Shown: positions 33,690-44,895 of the stretch, piece after piece
Numbering within the stretch: position 1 is the stretch's first letter
Layout: each line of letters starts with the position of its first letter
Assembly: GCA_003439945.1 (NCBI GenBank)
Contig: QVRM01000484.1
Location: 372,001-436,000, forward strand
DNA: 64,000 bases
Origin: Dermanyssus gallinae
Lineage: Eukaryota; Arthropoda; Arachnida; Mesostigmata; Dermanyssidae
Direction of reading: 5' to 3'
Program-made: the position numbers and the translations under genes
The notes under the pieces: model-generated
Databases searched by the model: none
Told to the model about the DNA's origin: nothing
What the model saw: the letters and a program-made list of their open reading frames with translations, nothing else

Positions 33690-35015
33690 CCAGCTGGTTA
33701 TATTTCCTGGCTAAATATTTTCATATAAAAGATTCCATAAATGCAAATACAACGTATTCTATATACGTGAACTGTTTAATATACAAAAAAATGTTATAAT
33801 AAAATACAGCATCCTTTACATACATTAGAAGGGACTTACGTCAAAAGACGTCACACAAAGTTCGAACTAATTGTATTGCAGACAAATAATTTATTGTATT
33901 ATTAACGACACAGGGGGATGCCTTTCGATTGTTTAGTTTCGCCGCAAAGCAGAGCTTATTTGCCTTTGCCCAGTTTCTCATATCTATGTGTTGCTTAGCG
34001 CATGGCTTTAGTAGAACTGTAGTAGTATAGTGTCAATATATTCAGACTTCTTAATTAAATGGGAGGACCGCATTGCTTTATACCTTCTTTTTATGTAAAT
34101 ATTATTTTTCCCACGACCTTTCTACGTAAAGGTGAACTCTGTATCTACGCATTTTCAAATTATTTAGGCGTGGCGTTTGAAGGGTGCTCTTGGATTTTGC
34201 AATATCACAGTTGTCATAGCTAATCAGGCCCTACAGAATGGCTCTATGAGCTGTCAGTACAGCTTTTTCATATAAAAGTATATAAGTGACGACAAAACAC
34301 AGACACGCATTACTTAGTTTTGCGTAAAAATGTATGCCACCTAGCATTATGACGAAACAATAGCAAGCGCTTTAGTTTAACGCAATTGCGACGAATTTTG
34401 GTTCTCGGTCTTGTCAAGTTTTATGGGTGATAAAGACCGCGGTCCAAACAACGGAAACAACAAGTACTTGTTCTCTTAAAACAGCCTTAACTGCCAGATT
34501 AGTTTGTTAGGCAAAAATATTATATATCCGCAAAAATTGCACAGATTACTAATATATCTAATTGTTGCCTAGAGAAAGCATCGGGTTTGTACTGAAACGA
34601 TTGGGGCGCTACGGCGCTTCAGCTTGCCTGCACACAATGCAGAGCCACAGGAAAGTAATAACGTGGTTATCGGCTAATTATCGATCCAATTGAGCCTCTT
34701 TAATGCCAACACTGACATAATGCTATTTCCTTGATACACGAAACTAGCAACTCTTGTATCAACCACGCTGCATTGCATTTTACATAATTAGGGTTAGATC
34801 CAGACCGGTATATCATTTAATATAAAAGTCGTGTTTGACGTAACCTCGCTTCGCTGCAGTTTGTTGATCCACCGAGAGAATAAAAAACAGTATGCGTGAT
34901 TTGATTGAGTCCTCCTGAGTTGAAAACACGGTAGTAGCCTATATGAATACCTGATCAGCCAATTTCACATCGGGTTGCATAGTTCAAAAGTCAATGTCTC
35001 CATCGCACAGATTGT
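33690..35015. other. Gene-free AT-rich stretch
   Basis: No open frame or repeat that I can name. AT-rich, with several short A/T runs. Confidence 0.5.
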
Positions 35016-35019
35016 GAAT

Positions 35020-35158
35020 CCTAGCACTAGGAGACTAGTGCGCTAGTCATGGTTGTCATCTGCCGGTGTGATTTTCTTTGAGCGATGCTCATTGAGAATA
35101 GATGATAGACCATACCGCTGAAAGTCAGCGGCCATGCTGCCACAAGAACTATTGGGGA
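35020..35158 (+). mobile_element. tRNA-derived SINE, copy 3 (plus strand)
   Basis: Contains GACTAGTGCGCTAGTCATGG, TTGTCATCTGCCGGTGTGAT, CTTTGAGCGATGCTCATTGA, GAATAGATGATAGACCAT, TCAGCGGCCATGCTGCCACA and AGAACTATTGGGG. These match copy 2 in the opposite orientation. The B-box segment between CCGG and TTTTCTTTGAG is deleted. Confidence 0.75.
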
Positions 35159-35159
35159 C

Positions 35160-38100
35160 AGAATGTTTTTTTTATTCAAGACTCATCCGCTTGTAGCCAG
35201 ACAATATGGTGCATTTTTTTCTCCCTATTACTAAGGAGTGAAGCTTGCGGCCACCAAAATGAATCCCGTTATCGAACGCCCACCAATGCGAAAGTCTATA
35301 TTGTTCAAATACCTTTTCAAGTTTGCTAACTATGTTTGAGATGGAAGAAAATTTTACGTTGCAGATTTTACCAGATCTTGACAAATATTAGTTCAGTTAT
35401 TGTTCATGAACAGCTTCGACGTACCACGCGTCACTAAGATACTAAAATGTCTGACGTGACGATCGGCAAACACAGACAAGATGGTACTTTTTTGCAAAGA
35501 CTGACAAAAAAGCACAGATGGCTAAGAGCCATGTCTGCTTTCAGTAATTCTGGAACTGGAGCCGCTCATCATATATAAACCTCCGATAACCTAACGGAGG
35601 CCTTAATGTACAAGCGGCTAGTCCAAATATCGCACAACTTCCTCCCGGTTCCTCTACAACGCTCGCGACCAGTGACAGACGCTCGTTTTAGTTATATTGT
35701 AGTGTAACATTGTAGTATAAGCGCACGTCTAACAGCATCCCGTCATCAATGCGTTGCTGTGAAAAAATACGTGTTCCCGGCGTTGAGCTACCTTATTGGT
35801 ACAAATGCTGCCGCGCAGGGACTACGTACATACAGTATGTCGTGCACCGCTCGTCGGAGAGAGGTGCCGTCAACTTTGGAACACCTGCATTAACTTAAAC
35901 GGTATATTATTTAGCTGTATCAAAAACTAGACTTGTGGTGGGCAAACGTGTGCTTGGTGAGATGCGTCGTAATAAAAAAATGATTTCTAGTCAAAACCTC
36001 CTAGCGTCTTAAATACGACGGGTACGAAGATGAATTCGTGGCCTGATTGCTAGACATATGTATCTTGAGCCATTACTATAAGCATCGCTGGTACTGATGG
36101 CACCCTGAGTCCGGCGAAGGCTCGCCGCCGCTTCAGGTTGGAACCTCTATAAAGTGGCGGCATGGTCTAGGGGGCCAGTACGCTCAATCTGCTTATGAGT
36201 ATCTGAGCCCCTTTCGCATCGTGCTCAAATCTAAGACCATTCCATCGTGCACGGTTTGCACCATCTTGCGAGTACAGGCCGCGGCACCACTACTTCAAAC
36301 CGCGTCAAGATCATTCTGCAATATACTTAGCCTGTCAAGATTCTGTTAATATTGCCATAAGATACGGTTGTGCATTCGACGTGTTCTTCATGCAGTTGTT
36401 AAGCAAAAACTTCTCTCACCTGGCTGCCGATGTGGTGAACTTCTACGACACTCTCCATAGTCTAAGCTCTATTTGAAGTGTTGGCTATACTTGTATAAAC
36501 TTTATAGTACGCTGAGTCTCACGTTTCGAGAAGCCTCCACTAAACCCCGTTTAATTAACGGCTTCGGTTTTCAGCACAGTGTCTCGATAAAGCCGCTTGG
36601 CCAATGCCTCAGCTGTTTAGCAGGTGTTTCTACGTCGACGTCGACCGCATTGGTACTAGCATTCAAATTAAGGTACACTTGGTAGCGACGCCGAAGGTGC
36701 GTTTATTTAAAGCAAAAAAACTGTCTATTACGACTTGAGGGTTCTGGGCTTGGGCACTCCCGCACCGTTGTAAAGCACCGAGAGGCTGCTATTTGCCATC
36801 ACACATTCAGACGCCCCCCACCCCACATATAGGGACTTCGTTGCCGTACCTTGCTCGAGGTCTCTGAGATGGCTCGCAGTGCTGATGTGACACGTGTAAG
36901 ACGTAGCAAGCCAGTATTGACACTCATTGCAACAACGCTAAACGCCTTAAAATAGGTTCAAGGTCTCCCTGCATTACACCCCTGATGGCATTGTCTGATG
37001 ACTCGCGTCATAATTTTATTCTGGTGTTAAGTTTTTTTAAACTGTCATGATTTGCATCCACTAGACGCCAACGCATCGGCGAACGAACTCGGGCGTCTGC
37101 AACTGTGTAAGCGGCGACACTGACAACACTGGAAGTAGCACGAGCACGTTTCCTGTAGAAAGCTGGTCTATGCCATATCTTATCTAGCACCACCATACAG
37201 CTCGCGCATCAACTTGCTTGCTCTATTAATGCGCTATCCTAAGGTACCTTCTAAGCCATCGCCGCCGCCGCCGCCGCTACCGCCGCCAACACCACTTGAT
37301 CATTGAACTCAGTCAACCTTTTCTCGAATCTGTCGACTGTCATGTATAATTCCGTGGCCATCCGCGGACCTACGCTGGCGAATTCTGGCTTTCCAGTCAC
37401 AACGATTGATTGCACTACACTTCGTAACGTTAGCACGTCCGAGCGCATTGACTTCCTAAGCGTTTTCTTCACTCTTCTAGTGAGTCTGCTCTACGTTGAA
37501 CAAATATCAGATACCCGTATTTGGGTAACATCAGAAACACGCAACCTGCATGCACTGTTTTCAGTTGTGCGCCAGCACAATTGTTGCCGAATACGCTATA
37601 GCAAGACCAAATATCCTCAGATCAACAAAATAGCACGTGTTTCATTGTCAGCACTATTACTGCTACTACTGAGCAACATTACTAGATATTCATTGCATTT
37701 AGCGTATATAATGCTCTGGTATAAGCCTCTCTTAGCTTGTTTTCGTTCCTATTCACCCTCTTGATCTACTCTACCCTGCACCGCCGACCCGTCGCTATGT
37801 GCGATAGCATCACGCCACGGCGTCGTGGCCGTCGGTTGCCGCCGGGCTGAGTGATTGCCGGTTGCATACACGGTGCATTGGCCTCCAGAGAAAGGGAGAC
37901 TAATCAACTGACAACTGCTGCTCTTAAATTAGTAGTACCGACGGCCCTTCTAAATACGGTCTTACGTCTTAGCGTTATATCAATGGATGATGTCGATATT
38001 TATAAAAAGCGCAGAATTTCCTGATTTACGAGCCAGTTCAACCGAATTGTCATAAAGCCACATTCTCTCACGCGACCATGCTCGTGTGGCACGGCAAAAT

Positions 38101-39050
38101 GAAGTTTCTTTTCTAGGAAAAGTTTCTTAGCCTAAAAAAACCTGCGGTTGCATTTACTGCTCTCTAGGGCGCTTCTGTCTGGCCTTATTCATCGTCAAAT
38201 AAAGATCCATGTTATATATTTTGTATAGTCTCGAGGAAAAGTGAGCAATAAACAATTCCTAGCATGGCGTCTTTGTTATATCGTGGAAAACGCAAACAAA
38301 AAAAAAAACAGTTAGTCTTGCTACTTGCCATATATTGCCGGGGTACGTTATGTCATAGTTCGTTTACCCTAACGAAACTGCTAAATAGACAGGTGTCGGC
38401 TAGTGATGTATTTATCTTCTTCCAAGCCCTTTCGAACTATGGAAGTGTATTCCGGCCCCACCGTCATTGTCACTTCCTGCATACACGTGGGACATATGTG
38501 GCTTTTTGAGCCGTCTTGGCTAAAAAAATTGGTTGCCTGTATTGACTTTCTGAATCTCGCTTAAAGGTGCATGTGTAAAAGCGCACATGCTACTATGACA
38601 AGACGAATACTAATGGCGGATAGATTGAACTGTAATACATTTTTCAGTAACGACTAATTATTCTTCAATGTAAAAGGTGGTTACAAATGTTGTCTATAAA
38701 TATGACGAGTACTGAACGTATTTATGCTGGCCGGAGCAAAAGGAAAAATAAAAAGGTCACACAAATAAAAACGTATCAATCTCACCAACTCTCCAACAAA
38801 TTTATAATTAAGCTCACTCCTGAAAAACGGCAATGACAAAGCTCGACAATGCAACAACAAACAGGTAATAACAACGTAGTGTTTATACAAGGTTAGAGTT
38901 ACGATGTCCTAAACAACATTTTTCGGGCTGACCCTCAGCCAACATTTAGCGTCCATGGGACTACTTTCGCATTGCTTCGTAAGACGGACCCTATAAATGC
39001 AAATGTGCAACAGTGGGGCACTGCCGGTCCGCTCGACAGAATGACGGTGT
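35160..39050. other. Mostly gene-free stretch
   Basis: No firm gene. One minus-strand frame at 37.25-37.45 kb is listed separately. A weak tRNA-like patch at about 36165-36245 was not accepted. The remaining open frames show no domains. Confidence 0.45.
37251..37454 (-). CDS. Possible terminal coding exon, unrecognised
   Basis: A minus-strand frame with protein-like composition contains SVVQSIVVTGKPEFASVGP and ELYMTVDRFEKRLTEFNDQ, then an Ala-rich tail from a GCG/GCC repeat and a stop. It is predicted mostly helical and charged. I do not recognise the family. No strong splice acceptor was found upstream, and the plus strand is open too, so this could be chance or an exon of an unknown minus-strand gene. 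I did not link it to the Mpv17-like gene. Confidence 0.25.
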   Translation of the reverse strand, partial: KSMRSDVLTLRSVVQSIVVTGKPEFASVGPRMATELYMTVDRFEKRLTEFNDQVVLAAVAAAAAAMA

Positions 39051-39059
39051 CCTAGCTTT

Positions 39060-39470
39060 GGTAGACTAGCAAAGACAGCTGGAGTTCCCCAGGGTTCCAT
39101 CTTTGGTCCTCTTTTATGAAGTTTGGCGTACGTCGATGTCCTGCGCTTAAGTTACCTACCAGAAGGGACAGAGCTACTAGCGTATGCAAAGGACCTTGCG
39201 GTTGTAGTATAAGGCGGCACCCCCCAGCAACTGGAGCTTAGAGCCAATGACGCCCTGGCCGAGATTTCCGTCTGGATGAGGGGAGCAGGTTTGACGCGGG
39301 TTTCTACCAAAAGCGAGGGAGTTATCCTGCTTGGCCCAAGACGGTGTTTTCTCCCAAAGCCAATCTTGAACGGCCAGGATATTCGGGTAATTCAATCAGC
39401 CCGCTATCTGGAAATGTACCTGGACAGAGGCCTGCGAGGAACACCTCTGCGTACAAACCTCAAAAAGTAA
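39060..39470 (+). mobile_element. R1/Jockey-like reverse transcriptase relic
   Basis: Frame from about 39081 reads GVPQGSIFGPLL, stop, SLAYVDVLRLSYLPEGTEL, then YAKDLAVVV at the catalytic YADD position (first Asp replaced by Lys), stop, and TPQQLELRANDALAEISVWM to GVILLGPRR. Two in-frame stops and the lost catalytic Asp make it inactive. It lies head-on to the minus-strand element at 39.6-41.0 kb. Confidence 0.75.
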
Positions 39471-39554
39471 AAGATCTTGTATTCAAAAACAGTTTGTACG
39501 TTGAATATCTGAAAGATAAACCTTATTTCCTTAAAGCTACGGGGATTTACGGAA

Positions 39555-41015
39555 ATGAAATACATACATATTGTTTATTTCGCAATAATTTTGCATTTCA
39601 AGATGGTACATAAATACAATACAATCATCATTATATACAATTTTAACACTTTAGCGACCGTCCCACCGGGCAAGAAAGTGCAAAGACCGCCGATGCGACT
39701 GGCAGCTCGCTGCGTGGTATTTAGCGCATACCTGCGAGCAGAACCGGCAACGACATTGATCGCCAACTTGGTGAAATCCTTGAGTTGAACACACCAAGTG
39801 ATGATAGCCATGTACAATTTACCTTGTGTACACGTGCCGGCTAGTGCATGCCATTCCCTCCCAAAGCTCCCTGGTGAGGTACACATCTAACTGCGCTACC
39901 TCAGCCGAGGCCTCGGTCACTTTTCCCTGCCACTCCAACAAAAATTGTTGAAGTGGCATTGTAATAGGTGACTTAAGCCTGACTCTGATTATTTCCACTG
40001 CCGGTCCGCAACCCGCTAGCAGGTACACAAAGCGATTCCTTGCCGTGCGCGGCAAGCAAAGAACGCGCTTCATATATATTGTGAAGCATCTTTCTAGCTG
40101 CGCAAAATTTGCGGCGGAAAGATGGCCCCACACCCTGCCAAGGCTGTAGCTCAACATTGGCACAATCTTAAGCTCAAAAAGACGCAATGCAGCACTCAGA
40201 GACAGTCGTCGAAGATCTCTCACCTCTGTGTGAATAGAGGCAATAGCCGCCCGACACCTGTCGCCGATGTGCTTAGTAAAGGTCGTTCCCGTATAGTGCA
40301 GTCTCAGACCCAAATACGGGAAGGAGTTGACAAACTCCAGCGGTTGGCCACAGCAGGGTATTACGTCTGCTGCAGCCAATCGACCCCCACGGCGAAACTT
40401 AATGGCTTTCGTCTTCCGCGAATTTATTTGTAGGCCCCTACGGTGAAGGTAACCTTCTACGTCGCCGACAATACGACGAATGGCACCGCGGTCCCGGTGG
40501 GCCACTACTATGTCATCCGCGTACATAACGACGACGGCGTTTCTAAACTCCTTCCGCACGTGGCGGGCTAGGTCTGCAATGAGCAAAGAGAAGGCTAGGC
40601 AACTGAGAGGGTCCCCTTGAGGGGTCCCTACGTTTTGCCTCAGCTGCAAGGTGTCTTCGCCCCTTATGTTTACTTCAAGGCGGTCTTCAGCAAAGAAGCT
40701 GGAGAGCACTCGTAGAAAAGAAAAGAACCACCCACCCCAGCATGTCGAAATGAATCGACTAGTAAGTGACGGGGAGCTTTGTCGAAGGCCTTGACACAAT
40801 CAATAAAGACGGCGTACAAGTGGCCCCCGGGCACAGCCAACACCCGCTCAACTTCCGACTGGAGTACGTGGATCGCGTCCTGTGTACCTCGACCCTTCCT
40901 GAATCCGAATTGCTCCGGAGGTAGGGTCTTCTCCACAGTTGGAAACACCCTCGAGATAATCAACTTGGCGAAGATTTTCTTAAGAGTGCGTTCCGACGCG
41001 ATATGACGGAAATGA
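39555..41015 (-). mobile_element. Family A non-LTR retrotransposon, copy 1 (5'-truncated)
   Basis: On the minus strand it starts within RT (IASERTLKKIFAKLIISR), then EQFGFRKGRGTQDAIHVLQ, FIDCVKAFDKAPRHLLV, one frameshift near 40.74 kb, NVGTPQGDPLSCLAFSLLIA, catalytic VVVMYADDIVVAH, LQINSRKTKAIKFRRGG, and a C-terminal LPRTARNRFVYLLAG block. The 326-codon frame 39819-40799 is its largest open part. The 3' tail holds AATAAA near 39.58 kb. The endonuclease is missing. It is the best-preserved RT of this family here, and its catalytic residues are intact. Confidence 0.85.
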
Positions 41016-44000
41016 AATAGGCTTTATCCAAAATTGGCTTTATTTATTGGGTTAGTGCCTCACAATTGACCTATATTTCAAATGATACGTGGGTGATGTA
41101 CCTATTAGAAGCAACATATATTTATTTTATTGATATGTCCCGTATGCTGCATGTGCGGAGGCTAAATAAGCGTATAGATGTCTATATACATATAAACAAA
41201 GTTACTAGATAACAATGATGAACCTGCTGATTTATCAGTGAAGTGCTCTTAATTAAATCTGCGGAAGTTAAGCCACTATCATTTGTTCCGTAGTTGCAGA
41301 GGTATCTATCAACCATTTCGGCAGAGGTCTAGTTAATAAATTACATAAATAAAAAATGAATAGGTACTGAAATTCATCTAAATGCTTGACTCAAATACTT
41401 CCAAATCATCGACACACTCCTTGGGATCAATTTTCTTGCAGCCAATCATTGACAACAGCGTCATTGTGTAATCGCAATACAAGTAGCACGTTGGATATCA
41501 TGGCACAACCATTGAAGTTTTGTTATTGCCTAACAACAATATCGAGTATATCAGTCCCCGCAAGTGAGATTTGGCAACGACAGGGTGCTACAGCTGTACG
41601 CACAATCAGTTGGCCTTGATGGCAGCCGATGATGGAAGGTTCTGCGTGCTCGTCACGTGCTCCCCGGGTACGCTCGTCTGTAATGCAAGTAAATATAAAT
41701 AATAACAGTAAACAATTTTAGAAGAGTGTATAATACACAATAGTTACATGTCACTGTCAAGGCAGTAAGCCGTGTTACCATGCCGCTAAGGTTTTCTCTG
41801 GTTACACCATAGGTATGGCTTGGAATACTCGAAAATCGAAAGACTATGTGCTAAGTTGGTTTAGTACGCACGTTGCGTTTGCAGACGCATAGGATGTTGA
41901 CCCATACGAAGGAGCAGACGCCGACAGTGACTACCCGCGCCGCTGGCGGCATGAAAAGGAAGTTGCAGCATTGCACCGGTATCCAGAAGAAGCAGGATAG
42001 CTGTAATAGAGCAAGACGCGGTGTACAAAAAAATATCAGCAAAAAATACCGCAGCAACACGGACAGTTTCATCATCAGCATCACAATTATCATCATGACT
42101 TTTAACAGAATATACAATGCGCAAAAAAGTTAGAACATGGTGTCCAACAACGGTGTTCAACGAACATATTGTGATGTAAGACATCGGCTTTGATTTTTTC
42201 ACACCTTTCCTTTCAGACGTAAATATTTTGAGCCCTTTAGAGCATAGTCAGAATCTTATTGACGTGTTCTTGAATTAATCATAACCTTGCTGAAACATGT
42301 ATGATTTTTACGTATCTTTTAAGCATGATGTAAATACAATGCGCGTCTATAATGCATTATAATCCCTAAATACAATTCAATACTTGCACATTGTACATTG
42401 TATATATGTGTATAGAGAAGACGACACCCAAAGCAACGGACATGATGGAGGTAGACGTCAACCTCGGCGTGAATAGAAACGTAGAGTAGGAAAACTTCGA
42501 CGGAAAAGCCACAGAGTCAGAGAGCTGAAAAAGGTGGGAGAACATGTTAGGGCAAAAACCTAGCAGCAGGTTTTCCTATCGTTCCACGGTAGCAGGGAAG
42601 AGACCGAGTGAGAATACATGTAGACTTGCGACAAGTAAACGAGGTTACAATACCGGATATATGCACATTGACGCTCTGATAGCACATATCAGCCTCGCAA
42701 AAGATCTGTGCCTGCATACAAATAGTAGATCGAATCTAGAAGGCGGAAATGACTGGAAATACATCCTTGGAACAAGGTAAATCAAACTGCACATATCATA
42801 AATAAGAGGAGACGTCCGAGAGTTGGCCGAGCCCACTCACGAGCACTTACAATTTTTTCGAACCTCCTATTGTGGTTGCTAAGAAAAGGAAGAAATTCAT
42901 TCAAGAGACTGACCAAAAACGGTTAAATTAGAAATTAAAATAGACGAATTTTGAGCTGGGAGTCACACTCTAGCAAATGTAAAATGGGTTGTGTACTTTA
43001 GGCCGAAGCGCCGAAAGTACCTCACAAAGAACAGGGAGGCTCTTGCTTGCCTCGGGTAAATTTGCTGATTACTTAACCGAAGATACAAAATTAGGACAAG
43101 TGGTCAAATAAATACATTGCAGTGAGTTCCAGTAAAAAAGGCTTAACGTGTAACAATGATAAATGGTGCTAACGACCAGTACATATCCGACGGAAGATGG
43201 AGAAGCACATTTCGAGCTCACGAATAGATGTCAATGTCAGGGAATTTGAGGAAAAAATCTGGTGGCAATAACGGTGTAGGCGGCCGCGAACGAGGTCAGC
43301 AACCCGGTAAGGCTAATGAGAATAGACAAGGGCAGAACAGAATAGGGAAGTGTCCAAGATCATACGGAGGAGCGCGAGAAAGACACTTAACATAACAGAA
43401 CGTGATAGAGCGAACCAATGGTACTTGACCGTCTGTACTATATATGCCTATATATAGAGCACCCCAAAAAAACTCTTGAAATATTAGTGAATATCAATTT
43501 ATGGCAGATGGAAACCTCAAAAAAAACTAAAGTAGGCGCGCCGCGATATATTGCGTGGCCGCAAGTCCAGAGAGCACAAAAAATCATAGAGCATATTAGA
43601 CAGTGTTTGTGCGCGCGTAATTAAAGCCGTTTGTGTTTTGTCTTTTATACTAATGCGCTATCGTTGCCCACGTCTGCTTGCCGTTATGTAAGGTATAATT
43701 ATGCCTGTTGCACGAGTGGCGAACTACACAATTTCGTTGGAATTATGGCGTATGGCCAGCGCGAGTTCTAAATTAATATTTGGGAAATATCATGGTTGGA
43801 CGATTATTCGCCTTCTACAGGCGTATGGCAGGAATGAGTTTTTCTTGTGTTTCTGGATATTAGGCAAATGCTCTAAGTCTTCTACCAACTGACTTTAGCT
43901 TTTCAACGACATGTCAGACGTGCTTGTTTTGCAAATTCGATTAAGCGATATTTATTTTTAAAGACAATTTTGGCTGTTCGACTCTAAATAAACTCTATGA

Positions 44001-44112
44001 CCTAACATACCTAATAGATGATCTATTTCGATTTACGTGAGTCTTATAGAGACCTAAATAATGTGCTTTGCAATGTTGCTTATCGGCCTATTGGTGGTGT
44101 TGTTGAGGACAT
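41016..44112. other. Stretch downstream of Mpv17-like exon 3; no firm feature
   Basis: Should contain the missing last exon(s) of the minus-strand Mpv17-like gene unless the gene is broken. I searched the minus strand for the family's W-P..Q..NF...P block and did not find it. A 72-nt open block with an acceptor (41606-41677, minus, 23 codons then stop) is phase-compatible but does not resemble the family. Confidence 0.4.
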
Positions 44113-44114
44113 AC

Positions 44115-44185
44115 CTTGTACGTGGGCCACCACTTGGCTTTCATTTCAGCGAAGATATCCTCCTTTCCTTCCATGGCACTCATCG
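44115..44185 (-). CDS. Mpv17-like exon 3
   Basis: Acceptor TTGGGTCTTCAG, then AMSAMEGKEDIFAEMKAKWW and PTYK, donor AAG|GTATGT. The WW..YK motif is the conserved segment that precedes the last transmembrane helix. Separated from exon 2 by a 312-nt intron. Confidence 0.85.
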
Positions 44186-44839
44186 CTGAAGACCCAAGAA
44201 GGTACAACAATTTGGCTATATTATAATATTGTGCCCCTTTATTAACAAACGAAAACGAATGGCTGGTACACAATATGTGTGGACTGGTAATTATTTACTG
44301 AAATTAGTTTTGCACGTAAACGTTAAGTTCATTGAACTTGTATTATTAAAAAAATCGCTGATAACCCTTTTAACTGCTGATAACTGCGGAGGGGTTGCCA
44401 ATTGCAAAGGTGGAGTATTCTAGTAACCAAGGGTCCAACGGTGATGATATTTATAGATGTAGCTTTAATATTAACAGACTTACAGTCTTCTTCATACCTG
44501 TATAAAAGGCAACAAGAAGGGAAGACGATAGAACAGACTGATCGATGAGAGCTTTCTGTAGCGAGACGACGACAGTTTTGGCTGGTAGTGCTCGGTCCAA
44601 AGCGCGGTAGAAGTAGAATAACGTCGGTCCGTAGATGCATGATCCAATCACCATGTAACTGATTCCGGCACCGGATCCGAGAAGAGAAAACATGTAAACA
44701 TAACGAAGTTTAAGCACGACAACAGAAAAATAGGCATGTACAATAATACAAAAACTTATATATATATAGGGCTACAAAAAGTTTTTCGGTTTTGTCCGTA
44801 GAGAATCATTCAAACAACCGAAAAAACTTTATTGTAGAG

Positions 44840-44895
<56 letters not shown>

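Noticed and set aside
36165..36245. tRNA-like patch with CATGGTCTAGGGGGCC
   Set aside because: A-box-like only; the presumed B box (GTGCTCAAATCTA) is poor and the arms do not pair.
41606..41677. Possible last exon of the Mpv17-like gene
   Set aside because: Good acceptor and compatible phase, but the 23 residues (TSVPGEHVTSTQNLPSSAAI..) do not resemble the conserved C-terminal helix.
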